Positions 26,699 through 37,761 of a DNA stretch of 64,000 nucleotides are shown here, in pieces. The stretch spans positions 124,001 through 188,000 of the forward strand of contig JAUSBJ010000035.1 in NCBI GenBank assembly GCA_030652035.1, read 5' to 3'. Position 1 is the first letter of the stretch. The number at the start of each line of letters is the position of its first letter. A model generated the notes under the pieces. The model was not told the DNA's origin, did not search any database, and was given only the letters and a program-made list of their open reading frames with translations. The translations under genes and the position numbers were made by a program. Source of the stretch: Sulfurimicrobium sp. (GTDB taxonomy: Bacteria; Pseudomonadota; Gammaproteobacteria; Burkholderiales; Sulfuricellaceae).

Positions 26699-26712
26699 TT
26701 GATCTACGTCAA
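26699..26712. promoter_or_regulatory. FNR/DNR-type box upstream of napD
   Basis: TTGATCTACGTCAA carries the same single change (GTCAA) as the nirS-side box. It is centred about 71 bp before the napD start; a possible -10 lies in GATATACAGT around 26741-26750, giving spacing close to a class II activator site. Confidence 0.68.
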
Positions 26713-26776
26713 TGCAAAATTAGAAAAATACCCACATTCTGATATACAGTATTTTTAGCCAGGATAAATCACTCCC

Positions 26777-27022
26777 ATGCATATCTCAGGAGTTCTCGTT
26801 CACGCGCTCCCCGAGCATGCCGCGCAAGTCCAAGAGCAACTCGCCGCCATCCCCGGCGTTGAGGTCCACAACAGCGACGTTGTAGGCAAATTGATCGTCA
26901 CTCTCGAAGAAGAGGATGAACAGGCTACCGTGGACACGTTTGGACTGCTCAGCGAGCTTCCCGACGTACTCGCTGCCACCATGGTTTATCACCATTTCGA
27001 ACCCGAAACAGATTCAAAATAA
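26777..27022 (+). CDS. napD: NapD, NapA maturation chaperone
   Basis: An 81-residue ferredoxin-like chaperone that binds the Tat signal of NapA. It begins MHISGVLVHALPEHAAQVQEQ, continues IPGVEVHNSDVVGKLIVTLE and ends with MVYHHFE, all typical of NapD. It lies 20 bp before napA. Confidence 0.92.
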   Translation: MHISGVLVHALPEHAAQVQEQLAAIPGVEVHNSDVVGKLIVTLEEEDEQATVDTFGLLSELPDVLAATMVYHHFEPETDSK

Positions 27023-27042
27023 TTCAGTAGAGGAGACCCAAA

Positions 27043-29586
27043 ATGGAATTGACTCGCCGTGAATTTGTAAAACTCAGTGCAGCTGCCGCCACTGCCACCG
27101 CAGCCGGTGTAACCATACCCGGCGCACAAGCCGCACTGGCAGCAGCTGGCGATAAGGGGATACGCTGGGACAAGGGCGTATGCCGTTTCTGCGGCACTGG
27201 TTGCGGCGTGCTGGTTGGCACCAAGGATGGCCGCGTGGTGGCTACTCAGGGCGACCCGGACGCGCCGGTCAACAAGGGTCTCAACTGCATCAAGGGCTAT
27301 TTCCTGTCAAAGATCATGTACGGCAAGGACCGTCTCACCCAGCCCATGCTGAGAATGAAGGATGGCAAATTCGACAAAAACGGCGAGTTCGCCCCCATAT
27401 CATGGGATCAGGCCTTCGACATCATGGCCGAGAAATGCAAGGCCACCCTCAAGGCCAAGGGCCCTAAAGGCATCGGCATGTTCGGCTCGGGCCAGTGGAC
27501 GGTGTGGGAAGGCTATGCCGCCGCCAAACTAATGAAAGCCGGCTTCCGCTCCAACAACATCGACCCCAATGCGCGCCACTGCATGGCTTCCGCTGTGGCC
27601 GGCTTCATGCGCACCTTCGGCATCGACGAGCCGATGGGCTGCTATGACGACCTGGAACACGCGGATGCCTTCGTGCTGTGGGGTGCCAACATGGCGGAAA
27701 TGCACCCCATCCTATGGTCGCGTCTGACCGACCGCCGCCTGACTGGCAAGGAGGTCAAGGTTGCGGTGCTCTCGACCTTCAGCCACCGTTCGACCGAACT
27801 GGCCGACATAGAGATGATCTTCAAGCCCCAGTCCGATCTGGCCATCCTCAATTTCATCAGCAACTACATCATCCAGAACAACGCGGTGAATGAGGACTTC
27901 GTCAAGAAAAACGTCAGTTTCAAGAAGGGTGTGACCGACATCGGTTATGGCCTGCGCCCCAACCATCCGCTCGAGCAAGTAGCCAACAACAACGGCTACC
28001 CCGGCGCCGACGGAAAACCGAAGGGCAACCCCGGCAAAGCCGACCCGATGACGTTTGACGAGTTCAAAGCTTTCGTTTCCGAATACACGGTGGAAAAAGC
28101 CTCCGATATCTCCGGCGTACCCAAGGAAAAGCTGCTGGAACTGGCCAAGATCTACGCTGATCCGAACAAGAAAGTGGTGTCCTACTGGACCATGGGCTTC
28201 AACCAGCATACGCGCGGCACTTGGGTCAACAACATGATCTACAACGTGCACCTCCTGGTGGGCAAAATCTCTGAGCCTGGCAACGGTCCATTCTCCCTCA
28301 CGGGCCAACCCTCCGCCTGTGGCACTGCACGTGAAGTCGGCACCTTTGCCCACCGCCTGCCTGCTGACATGGAAGTGACGAATCCCAAGCACCGCGAAGC
28401 CACGGAAAAAATCTGGAAACTTCCCCCTGGCGCCATTCCAGACTGGGTCGGTTCCCACGCGGTGAAACAAAGCCGCGATCTCAAGGATGGCAATATCAAC
28501 TTTTACTGGACTCAATCCACCAACAATATGCAGGCCGGCCCCAACATCAATGGCGAAATCTACCCCGGCTGGCGCAACCCGGCTAACTTCGTGGTGGTCA
28601 CGGACCCCTACCCCACCGTTTCCGCCGTTTCCGCCGACCTGATGCTTCCAGCTGCCATGTGGATGGAGAAGGAAGGCGCCTTCGGCAATGCCGAGCGTCG
28701 TACCCAGTTCTGGCGCCAGCAAGTGAAGGCTCCGGGCCAGTCCCGTTCGGACCTGTGGCAGCTCATGGAATTTGCCAAGCGCTTCAAGATGGAAGAGGTA
28801 TGGCCGGCTGAATTGCTGGACAAAGCGCCGGAATACAAGGGTAAGACCATGTATGACGTGCTCTACGCCAATGGCGAAGTCAACAAATACCCGCTTTCCG
28901 AGGTGCAGAAAGTCAACGCGCACGGCATCAAGAACTACAAAAACGACGAGTCGGAGCACTTCGGCTATTACGTGCAGAAAGGCCTGTTTGAGGAATATGC
29001 CCAGTTCGGACGCGGACACGCCCACGACCTTGCCGATTTTGACTCCTACCACAAGTCGCGTGGCATGCGCTGGCCGGTGGTGGACAACAAGGAAACCCTG
29101 TGGCGTTTCCGCGAAGGCTACGACCCTTATGTAAAGAAAGGCGAAGGGATCAAGTTCTACGGCAAGCCGGATGGCAAGGCGGTGATTTTCGCCCTGCCCT
29201 ACCAGCCTGCCGCCGAGATGCCGGACAGCGAATTCGACCTGTGGCTATGCACCGGCCGTGTACTGGAACACTGGCACACCGGCTCCATGACACGGCGCGT
29301 GCCGGAGCTATACAAGGCGGTGCCGGATGCCCTGGTCTACATGCATCCGGATGACGCCAAGAAGCGCGGCCTGAAGCGCGGCGACAAGGTCAAGGTCATG
29401 AGCCGTCGCGGCGAAATCACCACCCTGGTTGAAACGCGCGGCCGCAACAAGCCGCCGGTTGGACTGATATTCGTGCCCTTCTTCGATGAACACAGGCTGG
29501 TGAACAAGTTGACCCTGGACGCCACCTGCCCGATCTCGAAAGAGACCGACTTCAAGAAATGCGCGGCGAAGATCGTGAAAGCGTGA
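27043..29586 (+). CDS. napA: Periplasmic nitrate reductase catalytic subunit NapA
   Basis: An 847-residue molybdo-bis-MGD enzyme reducing nitrate to nitrite. The Tat signal is [14 protein letters not shown]. The 4Fe-4S Cys are C47, C50, C54 and C82 ([13 protein letters not shown] and LNCIKG), and the Mo ligand is C180 in [13 protein letters not shown]-terminal [20 protein letters not shown] is a cofactor-binding signature. GAGGAG precedes the start. The operon order is napD-A-G-H-B. Confidence 0.97.
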   Translation: MELTRREFVKLSAAAATATAAGVTIPGAQAALAAAGDKGIRWDKGVCRFCGTGCGVLVGTKDGRVVATQGDPDAPVNKGLNCIKGYFLSKIMYGKDRLTQPMLRMKDGKFDKNGEFAPISWDQAFDIMAEKCKATLKAKGPKGIGMFGSGQWTVWEGYAAAKLMKAGFRSNNIDPNARHCMASAVAGFMRTFGIDEPMGCYDDLEHADAFVLWGANMAEMHPILWSRLTDRRLTGKEVKVAVLSTFSHRSTELADIEMIFKPQSDLAILNFISNYIIQNNAVNEDFVKKNVSFKKGVTDIGYGLRPNHPLEQVANNNGYPGADGKPKGNPGKADPMTFDEFKAFVSEYTVEKASDISGVPKEKLLELAKIYADPNKKVVSYWTMGFNQHTRGTWVNNMIYNVHLLVGKISEPGNGPFSLTGQPSACGTAREVGTFAHRLPADMEVTNPKHREATEKIWKLPPGAIPDWVGSHAVKQSRDLKDGNINFYWTQSTNNMQAGPNINGEIYPGWRNPANFVVVTDPYPTVSAVSADLMLPAAMWMEKEGAFGNAERRTQFWRQQVKAPGQSRSDLWQLMEFAKRFKMEEVWPAELLDKAPEYKGKTMYDVLYANGEVNKYPLSEVQKVNAHGIKNYKNDESEHFGYYVQKGLFEEYAQFGRGHAHDLADFDSYHKSRGMRWPVVDNKETLWRFREGYDPYVKKGEGIKFYGKPDGKAVIFALPYQPAAEMPDSEFDLWLCTGRVLEHWHTGSMTRRVPELYKAVPDALVYMHPDDAKKRGLKRGDKVKVMSRRGEITTLVETRGRNKPPVGLIFVPFFDEHRLVNKLTLDATCPISKETDFKKCAAKIVKA

Positions 29587-29636
29587 GGTGTAGGGCGTGA
29601 GGGGTGAGGAGAAATACCCCTCCCCTGACCAATACC

Positions 29637-30488
29637 ATGGCAGCTAATACCAACCCTCAGTCACGGCGGCAGTTCCTGCTCGACATGGCGAAAACCGCTT
29701 GCGGTGTCGGCATGTTCGGGCTCGGATTGGGCTTGTATGCCAAGCAGGCACGCGCCCTGCCGCCGATGGCCATTCGACCGCCGGGCGCGTTGCCGGAGCC
29801 GGACTTCCAGGGCGCCTGCATCCGTTGCGGCATGTGCGTGCGCGACTGTCCCTACGACATCCTGGAACTGGCCAGACCAGAGGATGATCTCGCCACGGGC
29901 ACGCCCTATTTCGTGGCACGCAAGATTCCCTGCGAAATGTGCGAGGATATCCCGTGCATCAAGGCCTGTCCGACCGGCGCGCTGGACCACAAGCTGACCG
30001 ATATCAACAAGGCCAAAATGGGGCTGGCGGCCCTGGTCGACCAGGAAACCTGCCTCAACTTTCTCGGCCTGCGCTGCGATGTGTGCTACCGCGTGTGTCC
30101 TGTGATCGACAAAGCCATCACGCTGGAGCGCACCCATAACGTACGCACCACCAAGCACACCATGTTCCTGCCCACGGTCCACTCGGAGCACTGCACCGGT
30201 TGCGGCAAGTGCGAACGATCCTGTGTGCTGGAAGTGGCGGCCATCAAGGTTTTTCCGCTCCATTTGGCGCAGGGCAAACTGGGTTCGCACTACCAGATGG
30301 GCTGGGAAGAAAAGGAAAAGGCTGGCCAGAGCCTTGTGGCACCGGAGATCGAGCACGAGTACAACCTGCCGGAAGGCTTCAAGTATGAGCCAGGTCGTGG
30401 CCTTAGCGGCGAGGCCGTTCCTCCGCCCGCCACATCACCGGGTGCGCAACCTGGCGTGCCTCAGGCGCTGCACGGAGACAAGCTGTGA
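29637..30488 (+). CDS. napG: NapG, Fe-S quinol dehydrogenase subunit
   Basis: A 283-residue ferredoxin-type protein with a Tat signal ([15 protein letters not shown]) and four 4Fe-4S Cys clusters: [43 protein letters not shown] and [11 protein letters not shown]. With NapH it moves electrons from quinol to NapB. The ATG at 29637 is preferred, although an imperfect G/C hairpin around 29600-29628 leaves the ribosome site unclear. The last 4 bp overlap napH. Confidence 0.93.
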   Translation: MAANTNPQSRRQFLLDMAKTACGVGMFGLGLGLYAKQARALPPMAIRPPGALPEPDFQGACIRCGMCVRDCPYDILELARPEDDLATGTPYFVARKIPCEMCEDIPCIKACPTGALDHKLTDINKAKMGLAALVDQETCLNFLGLRCDVCYRVCPVIDKAITLERTHNVRTTKHTMFLPTVHSEHCTGCGKCERSCVLEVAAIKVFPLHLAQGKLGSHYQMGWEEKEKAGQSLVAPEIEHEYNLPEGFKYEPGRGLSGEAVPPPATSPGAQPGVPQALHGDKL

Positions 30489-31393
30489 GCACGGACAGGA
30501 ACATCGGCGTTGACGCCGTCCTGGCGAAGGGCTGGCTCGGCGCCCATAAATGGCTGCTGCTGCGCCGCACCTCCCAGCTTGGCATCCTCGCCCTTTTTTT
30601 GCTCGGTCCTTTTGCGGGCATCTGGATCGTAAAGGGCAATCTGGCCTACAGCCTGACGCTCGACATCCTGCCACTGGCCGATCCCTATGTGCTGCTGCAG
30701 TCACTGCTGGCAGGGCACATACCGGAAAGACTCGCGCTCATCGGGGTCGCCATCGTGATCGGATTTTATGTTCTGGTGGGCGGCCGCAGCTACTGCTCGT
30801 GGGTCTGCCCGGTCAACATGGTGACCGATTCCGCCGCCTGGCTGCGGCGCCGTTTCGGCATCAAGAGCGGCGCCCGATTCTCGCGCAGGACGCGCTACTG
30901 GATTCTGGCCATGACGCTGATCCTGGCTGGCACCACCGGCACCATCGCCTGGGAAATGCTCAACCCGGTTTCGATGCTGCACCGCGGCCTGATTTTCGGG
31001 CTGGGCACGGCGTGGGCGATCATTCTTACGGTGTTCCTGTTCGATCTGTTCGTCAGCCCGGATGGCTGGTGCGGACATCTCTGCCCGGTGGGCGCCTTTT
31101 ACAGCCTGATCGGCAAAGCCAGCCTGCTGCGCGTCAATGCGGCGCAGCGCGCTGCATGCAACGACTGCATGGACTGTTTTGTGGTGTGCCCCGAACCGCA
31201 GGTCATCAAACCGGCCCTTAAAGGCGCCTCAAAAGGCCTCGGCCCGGTGATCAATTCAGCCCATTGCACCAACTGCGGGCGCTGTATCGACGTGTGCTCG
31301 AAAGAGGTATTCGGATTTGGTTTACGTTTCATCAACAAGGCGGACAACAACGCCCCGCAAGGGGAAACGGCCGCGCTCGGTAACAGGCCATAA
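30485..31393 (+). CDS. napH: NapH, membrane quinol dehydrogenase subunit
   Basis: A 302-residue membrane protein with four helices (about residues 29-50, 80-100, 140-165 and 175-195), two CxxxCP motifs ([18 protein letters not shown]) and a C-terminal double ferredoxin site ([25 protein letters not shown]). Starts with GTG overlapping the napG stop. With NapG it can oxidise menaquinol, or ubiquinol, without NapC. Confidence 0.94.
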   Translation: MSTDRNIGVDAVLAKGWLGAHKWLLLRRTSQLGILALFLLGPFAGIWIVKGNLAYSLTLDILPLADPYVLLQSLLAGHIPERLALIGVAIVIGFYVLVGGRSYCSWVCPVNMVTDSAAWLRRRFGIKSGARFSRRTRYWILAMTLILAGTTGTIAWEMLNPVSMLHRGLIFGLGTAWAIILTVFLFDLFVSPDGWCGHLCPVGAFYSLIGKASLLRVNAAQRAACNDCMDCFVVCPEPQVIKPALKGASKGLGPVINSAHCTNCGRCIDVCSKEVFGFGLRFINKADNNAPQGETAALGNRP

Positions 31394-31430
31394 CATGCTC
31401 AAAGGCCACATCATAAAGAGGAGATCGACC

Positions 31431-31913
31431 ATGAAAATTTCACTGCGCTTAGTCTTGGTGGCACTGTCCGCTTCAGCCTTCTCTCTCGCCGCAACGCCAC
31501 CGGCGTTGTCAGCGGAAGCGGTCCATTCCCTGCGTGGCGTGGACGCCCAGGTAGCCGATCAGGCCCCGGAAGAAAAATTCAACCCGGGGAAACGGCCCGG
31601 TTCGCAAAAACCGATCCCGCGCACTTTTGAGCAGCAGCCCCCGGTGATTCCGCACGCCACAGAAAATTTTGACGAAATCACGCTGGAGGAAAACCAGTGC
31701 ATGACCTGCCACGGCCCGGAAAAATACAAGGAAAAGAAATCGCCCAGGATCGGAGACAGCCATTTCCGCAACCAGCAAACCGGCGAGATCATGAAACAGA
31801 TGTCAAGCGCTCGCCACAACTGCGTGCAGTGCCATGTACCACAGGTGGATGCGCCACCACTGGTGGAAAACACTTTCAAGGGCGTGCCAGTACAGGCAAA
31901 GAAAAACCCTTAA
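31431..31913 (+). CDS. napB: NapB, diheme cytochrome c subunit
   Basis: A 160-residue periplasmic partner of NapA. The signal ends in PPALSAEA. Two c-haem motifs, CMTCHGPEKY and CVQCHVPQVDA, and the central IPHATENFDEITLEENQCM are typical of NapB. ATG at 31431 follows GAGGAG. It ends the nap operon; no napC, E or F is nearby. The 82-bp gap to the convergent penicillin-binding protein gene contains TCTGGC/GCCAGA inverted bases without a clear T-run. Confidence 0.95.
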   Translation: MKISLRLVLVALSASAFSLAATPPALSAEAVHSLRGVDAQVADQAPEEKFNPGKRPGSQKPIPRTFEQQPPVIPHATENFDEITLEENQCMTCHGPEKYKEKKSPRIGDSHFRNQQTGEIMKQMSSARHNCVQCHVPQVDAPPLVENTFKGVPVQAKKNP

Positions 31914-31995
31914 TCTCAAACTCGGCTCTGGCTGCCATACGGTGGCCAGAACTATTGGGCGCCTGCACTGATATCACTTCACCGTGCTGATTGGA

Positions 31996-34900
31996 TCAAT
32001 CAGTCAGCGCCCCCGCTTCTTCCTTGTCAGTCAAATCAACGGCTTCATCCCTGCCGGGCGCCGTTTTCGGTACAACGACGCGAGGGGCCTCCTGCTTGCC
32101 GGGCAAGGGCTGGGCGGAATCGGTAAGCGGTTTCAGGGTTGGCAGCAGGTGTTTCAGTATCTGCGCAGAGAGGGATGAAGTGAACTTGTAATCTGCAGCA
32201 GCAGCGCCTGGCACGAAAGCAGTCAATGTGCCGTAAAAACGGTCACCAATGAAGAAAACAAAAGTGGCTGAACGGTTCACGGCGCGTGATTCTTTGACCA
32301 CCCCCGCGGACGAAAATGTGACATAACGGTGGTCGCCGGTTCCAGTCTTGCCCCCAATAGCGATGTGCTCCCCATTCTCTTTGACGATGGCGCGTGCCAG
32401 GCGGGAAGCTGTACCATGCTCCACCACGTTGATCAGCGCCCCGCGCACGGCGGACGCAAGCTCCGGTGAAAAGAGGCGCTCACCTTTCCCTGGAATGCGT
32501 TTGTAGAGGGTTTCGAAGGGCGTGCCGGCAGCAAAATGCAATTCCTCGATCAGCGCTGCGGGCGGACGTACGCCGTTGTTAAGAATGATGCCCATCAGAT
32601 CCGCCAGCGCGGCGGGCCGGTCGGCCGAACTGCCGATGGCAGTGGCAAGCGAAGGCACCAGATAATCGAAGGGGTAGCCCAGGCGCTTCCAGTCGCGGTG
32701 GATTTCAAGGAATGCCTCCACTTCCAGCAGGTTGCGGATGCGGCTGTCCTGAGCGTTCTTGTGGCTGGTATTGATGAGCCAGTTGTAAACCTCGATGCGC
32801 TCAGCGCCGCTGGCATCGATTGCGTCCTGGAACTTGGCACCGGGATGCTGCACGAGAAAAGCTGCCAGCCACAGCTCAAGGGGGTGAACACGCACGGTGT
32901 ACCCCTGGTCAGCAAGCGTCAGACGACCGGGAGAAAATTCCTCGTACATGCTTGCGATGGCGCGTTCCCCCGCATTCCTGAAACCCGGGATGTGCGCTTC
33001 CATGAAGGCACTGAAATCGGCCTGTGAGGCCTTAGGGTACACATAGCGATGGGCCGCAGCCAGACGCCGCCGGGTAGGCTTGACGCCGGAAAAGAAGATT
33101 TCGCTGATTTCCTGGGGCTTCTTGTTGCGGTATTTCTGGTAGAAGCGGCTGATGAACTCCTTACCTTCCTTGTCGGCGAAACGTTGCAGATAAATCTTGC
33201 GGTTGGGATCCTTGGCGTCCCTGAGTATCCTGGCCGATGAGCCCTGCATATTGAACATGTAATAACGCTCGATGTCGCGCATGAGGCGAATGAACACCAG
33301 ATTCACCGAGTTGCGCGTCGCGTCGCGCACACTCATCACCTGTCCGTCGTCGTCACGCTTGAAGTTATGGAAATAGTGCACCCCCCCACCCGTGAAGAAT
33401 GCCTCGCCGGGGCTGGCGGAATAATGCCGCTCAAGGGCAGCATCCAGCATGTCAGCCAGATTTCTGTCCTCATGGCTGAGAAGATAATCGATGGACCAGC
33501 GGGTAAGGACATCCACAGGATCGTTCTCGATCTTGCGCAACTCCTCCTCCGGAGTATTGGCATAGAGCTGATGAAGTTTTTCGATGATTTCAAGATAGCT
33601 CACCAGGGTGCGCAGCTTGGCAGTGGAGCCCAGATCCAGCTTGGAGCCCTGGTTGATGTCAAAGGGCTGGTCATAATTGTCGGCCTGGATGCGCAGCTTG
33701 GAACCTTCCGGGGTCAATTCATGAATATTCAGGCTGTAGATGATGCGCCCCGGATCGGCCGTGCCCAGCATGCGGTCGCCATACAGACCGGCAGCCCGAG
33801 CGTATTTCGGCTCCCTGAGTTGGCGCAGGACTTCCGTTACCTGCTGCTGGAGATCCCTGTTGAGCGTGGTTTTGACCGTCAGGTCGAGACGATCCAGTTC
33901 GTACAGGCGCCCAATCCCGAGCATCGAAGCGAGCCGCACGCGCACGGCATTTACCGCCTTGCGCGAGGAGTAAGCGCCATTATCCTCAGTGATCGCCGCC
34001 TTGCGGAACTGGAGTTTCACCTGGATGGCGGCATCTCGCAAACTGGCTGGAATCACGCCCTCAGCCGCCAGCACGCGCAGATGGCTATTGGTCAGCGCTT
34101 CCAGCGCTGCATGCCCCCCGCCCAGATAGCCGGAAGGCCGCCGCTGCGCGATCATCAGGCTTAACACATGCTTGTAGACGTTTGCCACTGCCCCGGCTTC
34201 GGCTGGGGCGCCAGACCAGGCACGCAAGGTCCGGTTGGCAAGCTCAAAATCCATTCCGTACCAGGCCCATAACCCGTCACCCATGCCATTGACTTCGCCA
34301 AATCCGCCGACTGCCGCCAGCGGCACCGTATTGAGATAGCTAACCAAAATTGACTTACGCCATGGCAGGGTATTTTCACCATCCAGATAGGCGCGCACCG
34401 ATGCCGAAGCCATCTGCTGCAATTTGTCTTCGGCACTGAGCGTCAGGCCATTAGGCGAATGGCGGTATTTTTCGATCTGCGTGGCCAGTGTACTGCCACC
34501 CGGCACATCATGCTCAGGCCTGATAGCCTGAATCCCCTTGTCCAGCACAGCCCGGCCAAGACGTTCCCATTCCAGCGCAGGATTCTTTTTAGGATGTGCC
34601 TGGTCGAGCAGTTCACGATTTTCGATAAACAGCAGCGTATCGCGCACCAGCGCAGGGACAGCATCGAAATTTGGATAAATACGGGAGGGAAACAGTCCGC
34701 CATACTGGCGCGCGCCGGCCTGATCGAGAATATTCAGCCCGGCCTGGGTTTTTTCATGGTAAGGAGCAAACAGATCATGATCGATCAGCTCCTGCATCTG
34801 GGTTGAAATCCGTGCCTGATGGCTGATCTGGAATTCCTGCTCGAGCAGGCGCGGCGTCCACCCCTTGATCCGGCTGTACCCCAGCCGCTCGTCATATGGC

Positions 34901-35127
34901 CCCGCCTGGGTAACATTAAATTCCGGGTTGGGGCCACTTTTAAGCTCGAAGCGCAGCGACTTGCCCAGCCGCGCCAGATATTCAGCCTGAAAAGTCGATG
35001 TCTGGCCTTCATAATAGGCCAGCACGCCCAGCACTATCAGTGCCAGGAAAAAGATGGCGGCGAGACCAAGAACAAAAAACCGGATCAGGCGCCTCAGTAT
35101 GGAACGTTTTGGAGTGCCAGAGTCCAC
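31996..35127 (-). CDS. Class A penicillin-binding protein (transglycosylase/transpeptidase)
   Basis: A 1043-residue membrane-anchored bifunctional murein synthase. One N-terminal helix (FFVLGLAAIFFLALIVLGVL) is followed by a GT51 glycosyltransferase domain with LLFIENREL and GGSTLATQIEKYRHS (about residues 170-230). The transpeptidase part has SxxK in LGSTAKLRT (Ser about 501) and KTGT in GGKTGTGDHR (Lys about 927). At over 1000 residues it is longer than PBP1A/1B; the extra length lies between the two catalytic domains and in the transpeptidase part. It stands alone between nap and the diguanylate cyclase. Confidence 0.88.
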   Translation of the reverse strand: MDSGTPKRSILRRLIRFFVLGLAAIFFLALIVLGVLAYYEGQTSTFQAEYLARLGKSLRFELKSGPNPEFNVTQAGPYDERLGYSRIKGWTPRLLEQEFQISHQARISTQMQELIDHDLFAPYHEKTQAGLNILDQAGARQYGGLFPSRIYPNFDAVPALVRDTLLFIENRELLDQAHPKKNPALEWERLGRAVLDKGIQAIRPEHDVPGGSTLATQIEKYRHSPNGLTLSAEDKLQQMASASVRAYLDGENTLPWRKSILVSYLNTVPLAAVGGFGEVNGMGDGLWAWYGMDFELANRTLRAWSGAPAEAGAVANVYKHVLSLMIAQRRPSGYLGGGHAALEALTNSHLRVLAAEGVIPASLRDAAIQVKLQFRKAAITEDNGAYSSRKAVNAVRVRLASMLGIGRLYELDRLDLTVKTTLNRDLQQQVTEVLRQLREPKYARAAGLYGDRMLGTADPGRIIYSLNIHELTPEGSKLRIQADNYDQPFDINQGSKLDLGSTAKLRTLVSYLEIIEKLHQLYANTPEEELRKIENDPVDVLTRWSIDYLLSHEDRNLADMLDAALERHYSASPGEAFFTGGGVHYFHNFKRDDDGQVMSVRDATRNSVNLVFIRLMRDIERYYMFNMQGSSARILRDAKDPNRKIYLQRFADKEGKEFISRFYQKYRNKKPQEISEIFFSGVKPTRRRLAAAHRYVYPKASQADFSAFMEAHIPGFRNAGERAIASMYEEFSPGRLTLADQGYTVRVHPLELWLAAFLVQHPGAKFQDAIDASGAERIEVYNWLINTSHKNAQDSRIRNLLEVEAFLEIHRDWKRLGYPFDYLVPSLATAIGSSADRPAALADLMGIILNNGVRPPAALIEELHFAAGTPFETLYKRIPGKGERLFSPELASAVRGALINVVEHGTASRLARAIVKENGEHIAIGGKTGTGDHRYVTFSSAGVVKESRAVNRSATFVFFIGDRFYGTLTAFVPGAAAADYKFTSSLSAQILKHLLPTLKPLTDSAQPLPGKQEAPRVVVPKTAPGRDEAVDLTDKEEAGALTD

Positions 35128-35355
35128 AATAAGCCAGGGAAGTATGTAAATAGAATAAGGTGCAAATGATAAACGTAAATTCGCTTACCGGGCCAGGGTT
35201 AACCAGAATTCATGAAACATCAGTAAACTTTGCTTCCGGCCGTTCCGCTACCACGACAAGGCCGCCAGCACACCTGGCCTGGCGCCCATTTCAGACCCAG
35301 CGAAAAATATAATCCAGATGCCCTATGCGAACGTTTGCATGCCAAATAGCAGGCA
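35128..35355. other. Intergenic region between PBP and diguanylate cyclase genes
   Basis: No gene is seen. The left part (35140-35215) is AT-rich and probably holds the promoter of the penicillin-binding protein gene on the minus strand. The rest has no recognisable site until the terminator at 35356. Confidence 0.4.
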
Positions 35356-35388
35356 GAAAAAAAGCCGTCTATCAACCGGCTGTTTTTC
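35356..35388 (-). terminator. Intrinsic terminator after diguanylate cyclase gene
   Basis: AGCCG and CGGCT form a stem around TCTATCAAC, flanked by a run of A on one side and T on the other, so read on the minus strand it ends in seven T. It lies 45 bp after the cyclase stop. Confidence 0.75.
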
Positions 35389-35432
35389 TGGGGTTCATGC
35401 TCTATTGATATTCTGGCCGCAAGGCAACAGGA

Positions 35433-37601
35433 TTATTCAGCCTTGACCACCTGGTTGCGCCCTCCCTCCTTGGCCCGGTAGAGCGCTTCATCCGCCTTGC
35501 GCACCATTTCTTCCATGCTGGACACCTTGAGATCGGGAAAACCGGCGGCCCCGATGCTGATGGTAAGACGGCGCTCGCCCATGCCCTCAACAGGCGCCTC
35601 GCTCACTGCCAGGCGAATTTTTTCCGCCACGGTCAGCGCCTTGGCAAAGTCGGTATGCGGCAGCAGAACCACAAACTCTTCTCCGCCGTAGCGCCCCACC
35701 AGGTCGGATTCCCGTACCGACTGCTGCAATACCCGCGCCACCGTGATCAGGGCATTGTCCCCGATCTGGTGGCCAAAGGTATCGTTCACACGCTTGAAGA
35801 AATCCACGTCCATGACCAGCAGGGAAAGCGGCGTTTCATAGCGTATTGCCTTGGAATATTCCTCTTCCAGGCGTTCGCTCAGGAAGCGGCGGTTGTAAAG
35901 GCCGGTCAGGCCATCCGCAATGGAAAGGCGCTCCACTTTCTCATGCGTCAGGGCATTGTCCAGGGTGATCGCGATCTGGTTGGCCAGATACTCGATCAGT
36001 GGCTGCTCCTCGGTCTGATAGTGTCCAAAAGTGCCGAGCAGCATGACGCCCAGCACTTTCTCCTTATACATCAGCGGAAAGGCTGCCACCTCACTGGGCA
36101 GAGCCTCGGCGAAACCCAGATCGACCCGGATGTAGCATTTTTCAGGAATATGCTCCAGCACCACCGAATGGCGCTCCTGTGCAGCAAACCCGGCAATGCC
36201 CTCACCCATTTTCAGAGGCGGCAGAGCAGCAAGGTCAACACCATACGTAACAAATGGCGCCAGCACTTCGGTCTGCTCGTTCATCAAATAGATCACGCCC
36301 AGCTTCGAATCTGTCAGCTCCAGCACCTTGTCAAGCGCATTCTTCAGCAACTCCTTAGGGTTCAAGGTGGTAATCAGCAACTTGGCAAGGGAATTGTATT
36401 TCTCGACCCGCATCTGCTGCACGTATACAGCATCCGCCATGCGATTGAAGCCCTTGCCGAGATCATCGAACTCGTCCTTGGTCGAAATCTCTGTGCGGAC
36501 ATCCACCTTGCCCGCCGCAAAATCGTCCATCGCTCCGACCAGCGCCCGTATAGGACGAATGGTGTCGCGATAGGCCAAAAAGGCAATCACGATGGAAAGA
36601 AAACCGCCCAGCACCAGGAAGCCGTAAATTGTCAGCATATTGCCGCGAATGAAAGCATCGACGGCACCGGCCTTGCTTCCTACCACCAGCGAACCGATAA
36701 CGTGCTTCTGCGCGTTCAGAATCGGCTCCGCACTGATAAAGCAGGGCTCGTTGTTGATCGTCGCCGGCCCGTTGAAGGGTCTGCCCTTGAGCACCAGATC
36801 GCTCACTTCCACCGGCAGCAACTGTCCCTCTGCCCAGAAATTTCCTGGCCGCCGCGATGCCGCCACCACCCGGGATTCCTGCACCAACGCCCCGAACAGG
36901 CGGGTACCATCACCCGACCCATCATGGATCAGGTTGGGCAGCCAGTCATAGCCATCGAGCAACACCATGCCAATCAGGACGCCGATCACGCCACCGTCTT
37001 TCATCACCGGGACGGCCACCACACTAGCCATCACGACCCGCTCCAGACGCAGAAAGCGCTCCGGATTCTCGCGCAGGAAAATGTCGCGCGACAGGGCCTC
37101 GGTCGATACAACCGCATAGCCGTTGCTCATCACCTGCGGCAGGATGGTATTCAGCGCCACCTGGTCGCCGGCACTGCCGTTGCGCCGTGCAATCACGTTG
37201 CCCTTGGTGTCCATCGCCAGCCACGCATCCACGAACGGCAGATTGAATGCGAAGTCCTGCAGCAGATCCACCAAGGGTGCTTTCTTCTTTTCGGACAGCG
37301 CCTCCTTGACGCCGGGAGCAGAGGCGGAGTGGCTTAGAATCACATTGACCGTACCCAGGCGACTGGCATGCGCCGCCTGGGCGCTATGCAGGCTGGTAGC
37401 CAGTGCACCGGAGATATGCTGGCGTGCCACGCCGACCAGAATATTATCCACCAGCATGGTGACGCCGATCAGCGGGATAAAGGCCACGACAAAGAAGGCG
37501 ACCAGTGTTTTCCAGCCAATCGACAGGCGAAACCGCTGCGCGCCCCACACCACGCGGTAAGGATTATCCTTCTTAAGTGGGCTGGAAATCATTTCATTCA
37601 T
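35433..37601 (-). CDS. Membrane diguanylate cyclase (Cache-HAMP-GAF-GGDEF)
   Basis: About 722 residues. A first membrane helix (TLVAFFVVAFIPLIGVTML) precedes a large periplasmic dCache-like sensor domain with FWAEGQLLPVEV and FISAEPIL. A second helix (IYGFLVLGGFLSIVIAFLAY), HAMP, GAF (about 410-540) and GGDEF domains follow. The active-site loop is GGEEF within VGRYGGEEFVVLLP, so it should make c-di-GMP. ATG at 37601 is chosen over an in-frame TTG; an ATG at 37592 is also possible. The ligand is unknown. Confidence 0.92.
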   Translation of the reverse strand: MNEMISSPLKKDNPYRVVWGAQRFRLSIGWKTLVAFFVVAFIPLIGVTMLVDNILVGVARQHISGALATSLHSAQAAHASRLGTVNVILSHSASAPGVKEALSEKKKAPLVDLLQDFAFNLPFVDAWLAMDTKGNVIARRNGSAGDQVALNTILPQVMSNGYAVVSTEALSRDIFLRENPERFLRLERVVMASVVAVPVMKDGGVIGVLIGMVLLDGYDWLPNLIHDGSGDGTRLFGALVQESRVVAASRRPGNFWAEGQLLPVEVSDLVLKGRPFNGPATINNEPCFISAEPILNAQKHVIGSLVVGSKAGAVDAFIRGNMLTIYGFLVLGGFLSIVIAFLAYRDTIRPIRALVGAMDDFAAGKVDVRTEISTKDEFDDLGKGFNRMADAVYVQQMRVEKYNSLAKLLITTLNPKELLKNALDKVLELTDSKLGVIYLMNEQTEVLAPFVTYGVDLAALPPLKMGEGIAGFAAQERHSVVLEHIPEKCYIRVDLGFAEALPSEVAAFPLMYKEKVLGVMLLGTFGHYQTEEQPLIEYLANQIAITLDNALTHEKVERLSIADGLTGLYNRRFLSERLEEEYSKAIRYETPLSLLVMDVDFFKRVNDTFGHQIGDNALITVARVLQQSVRESDLVGRYGGEEFVVLLPHTDFAKALTVAEKIRLAVSEAPVEGMGERRLTISIGAAGFPDLKVSSMEEMVRKADEALYRAKEGGRNQVVKAE

Positions 37602-37761
37602 GTCAGGCAACTACCGTAAGTCATGCCACACCCCTCGCAAAACGGATACCGCAGTCGCAAATATTGCTAGAATTCTGATAGAATTGCTCACAATTTCTAC
37701 TTATACTGACATAAAAAACATTCCAGTGATCACAAATATCCAGAACCAGAGAGAAAACCAC

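Noticed and set aside
27712-29052. 446-residue open frame on the minus strand inside napA
   Set aside because: Antisense shadow of napA; no family motifs.
35655-37337. 560-residue plus-strand frame inside the diguanylate cyclase gene
   Set aside because: Rich in His, Gln and Arg, no motif, fully covered by a gene with clear GAF and GGDEF domains.
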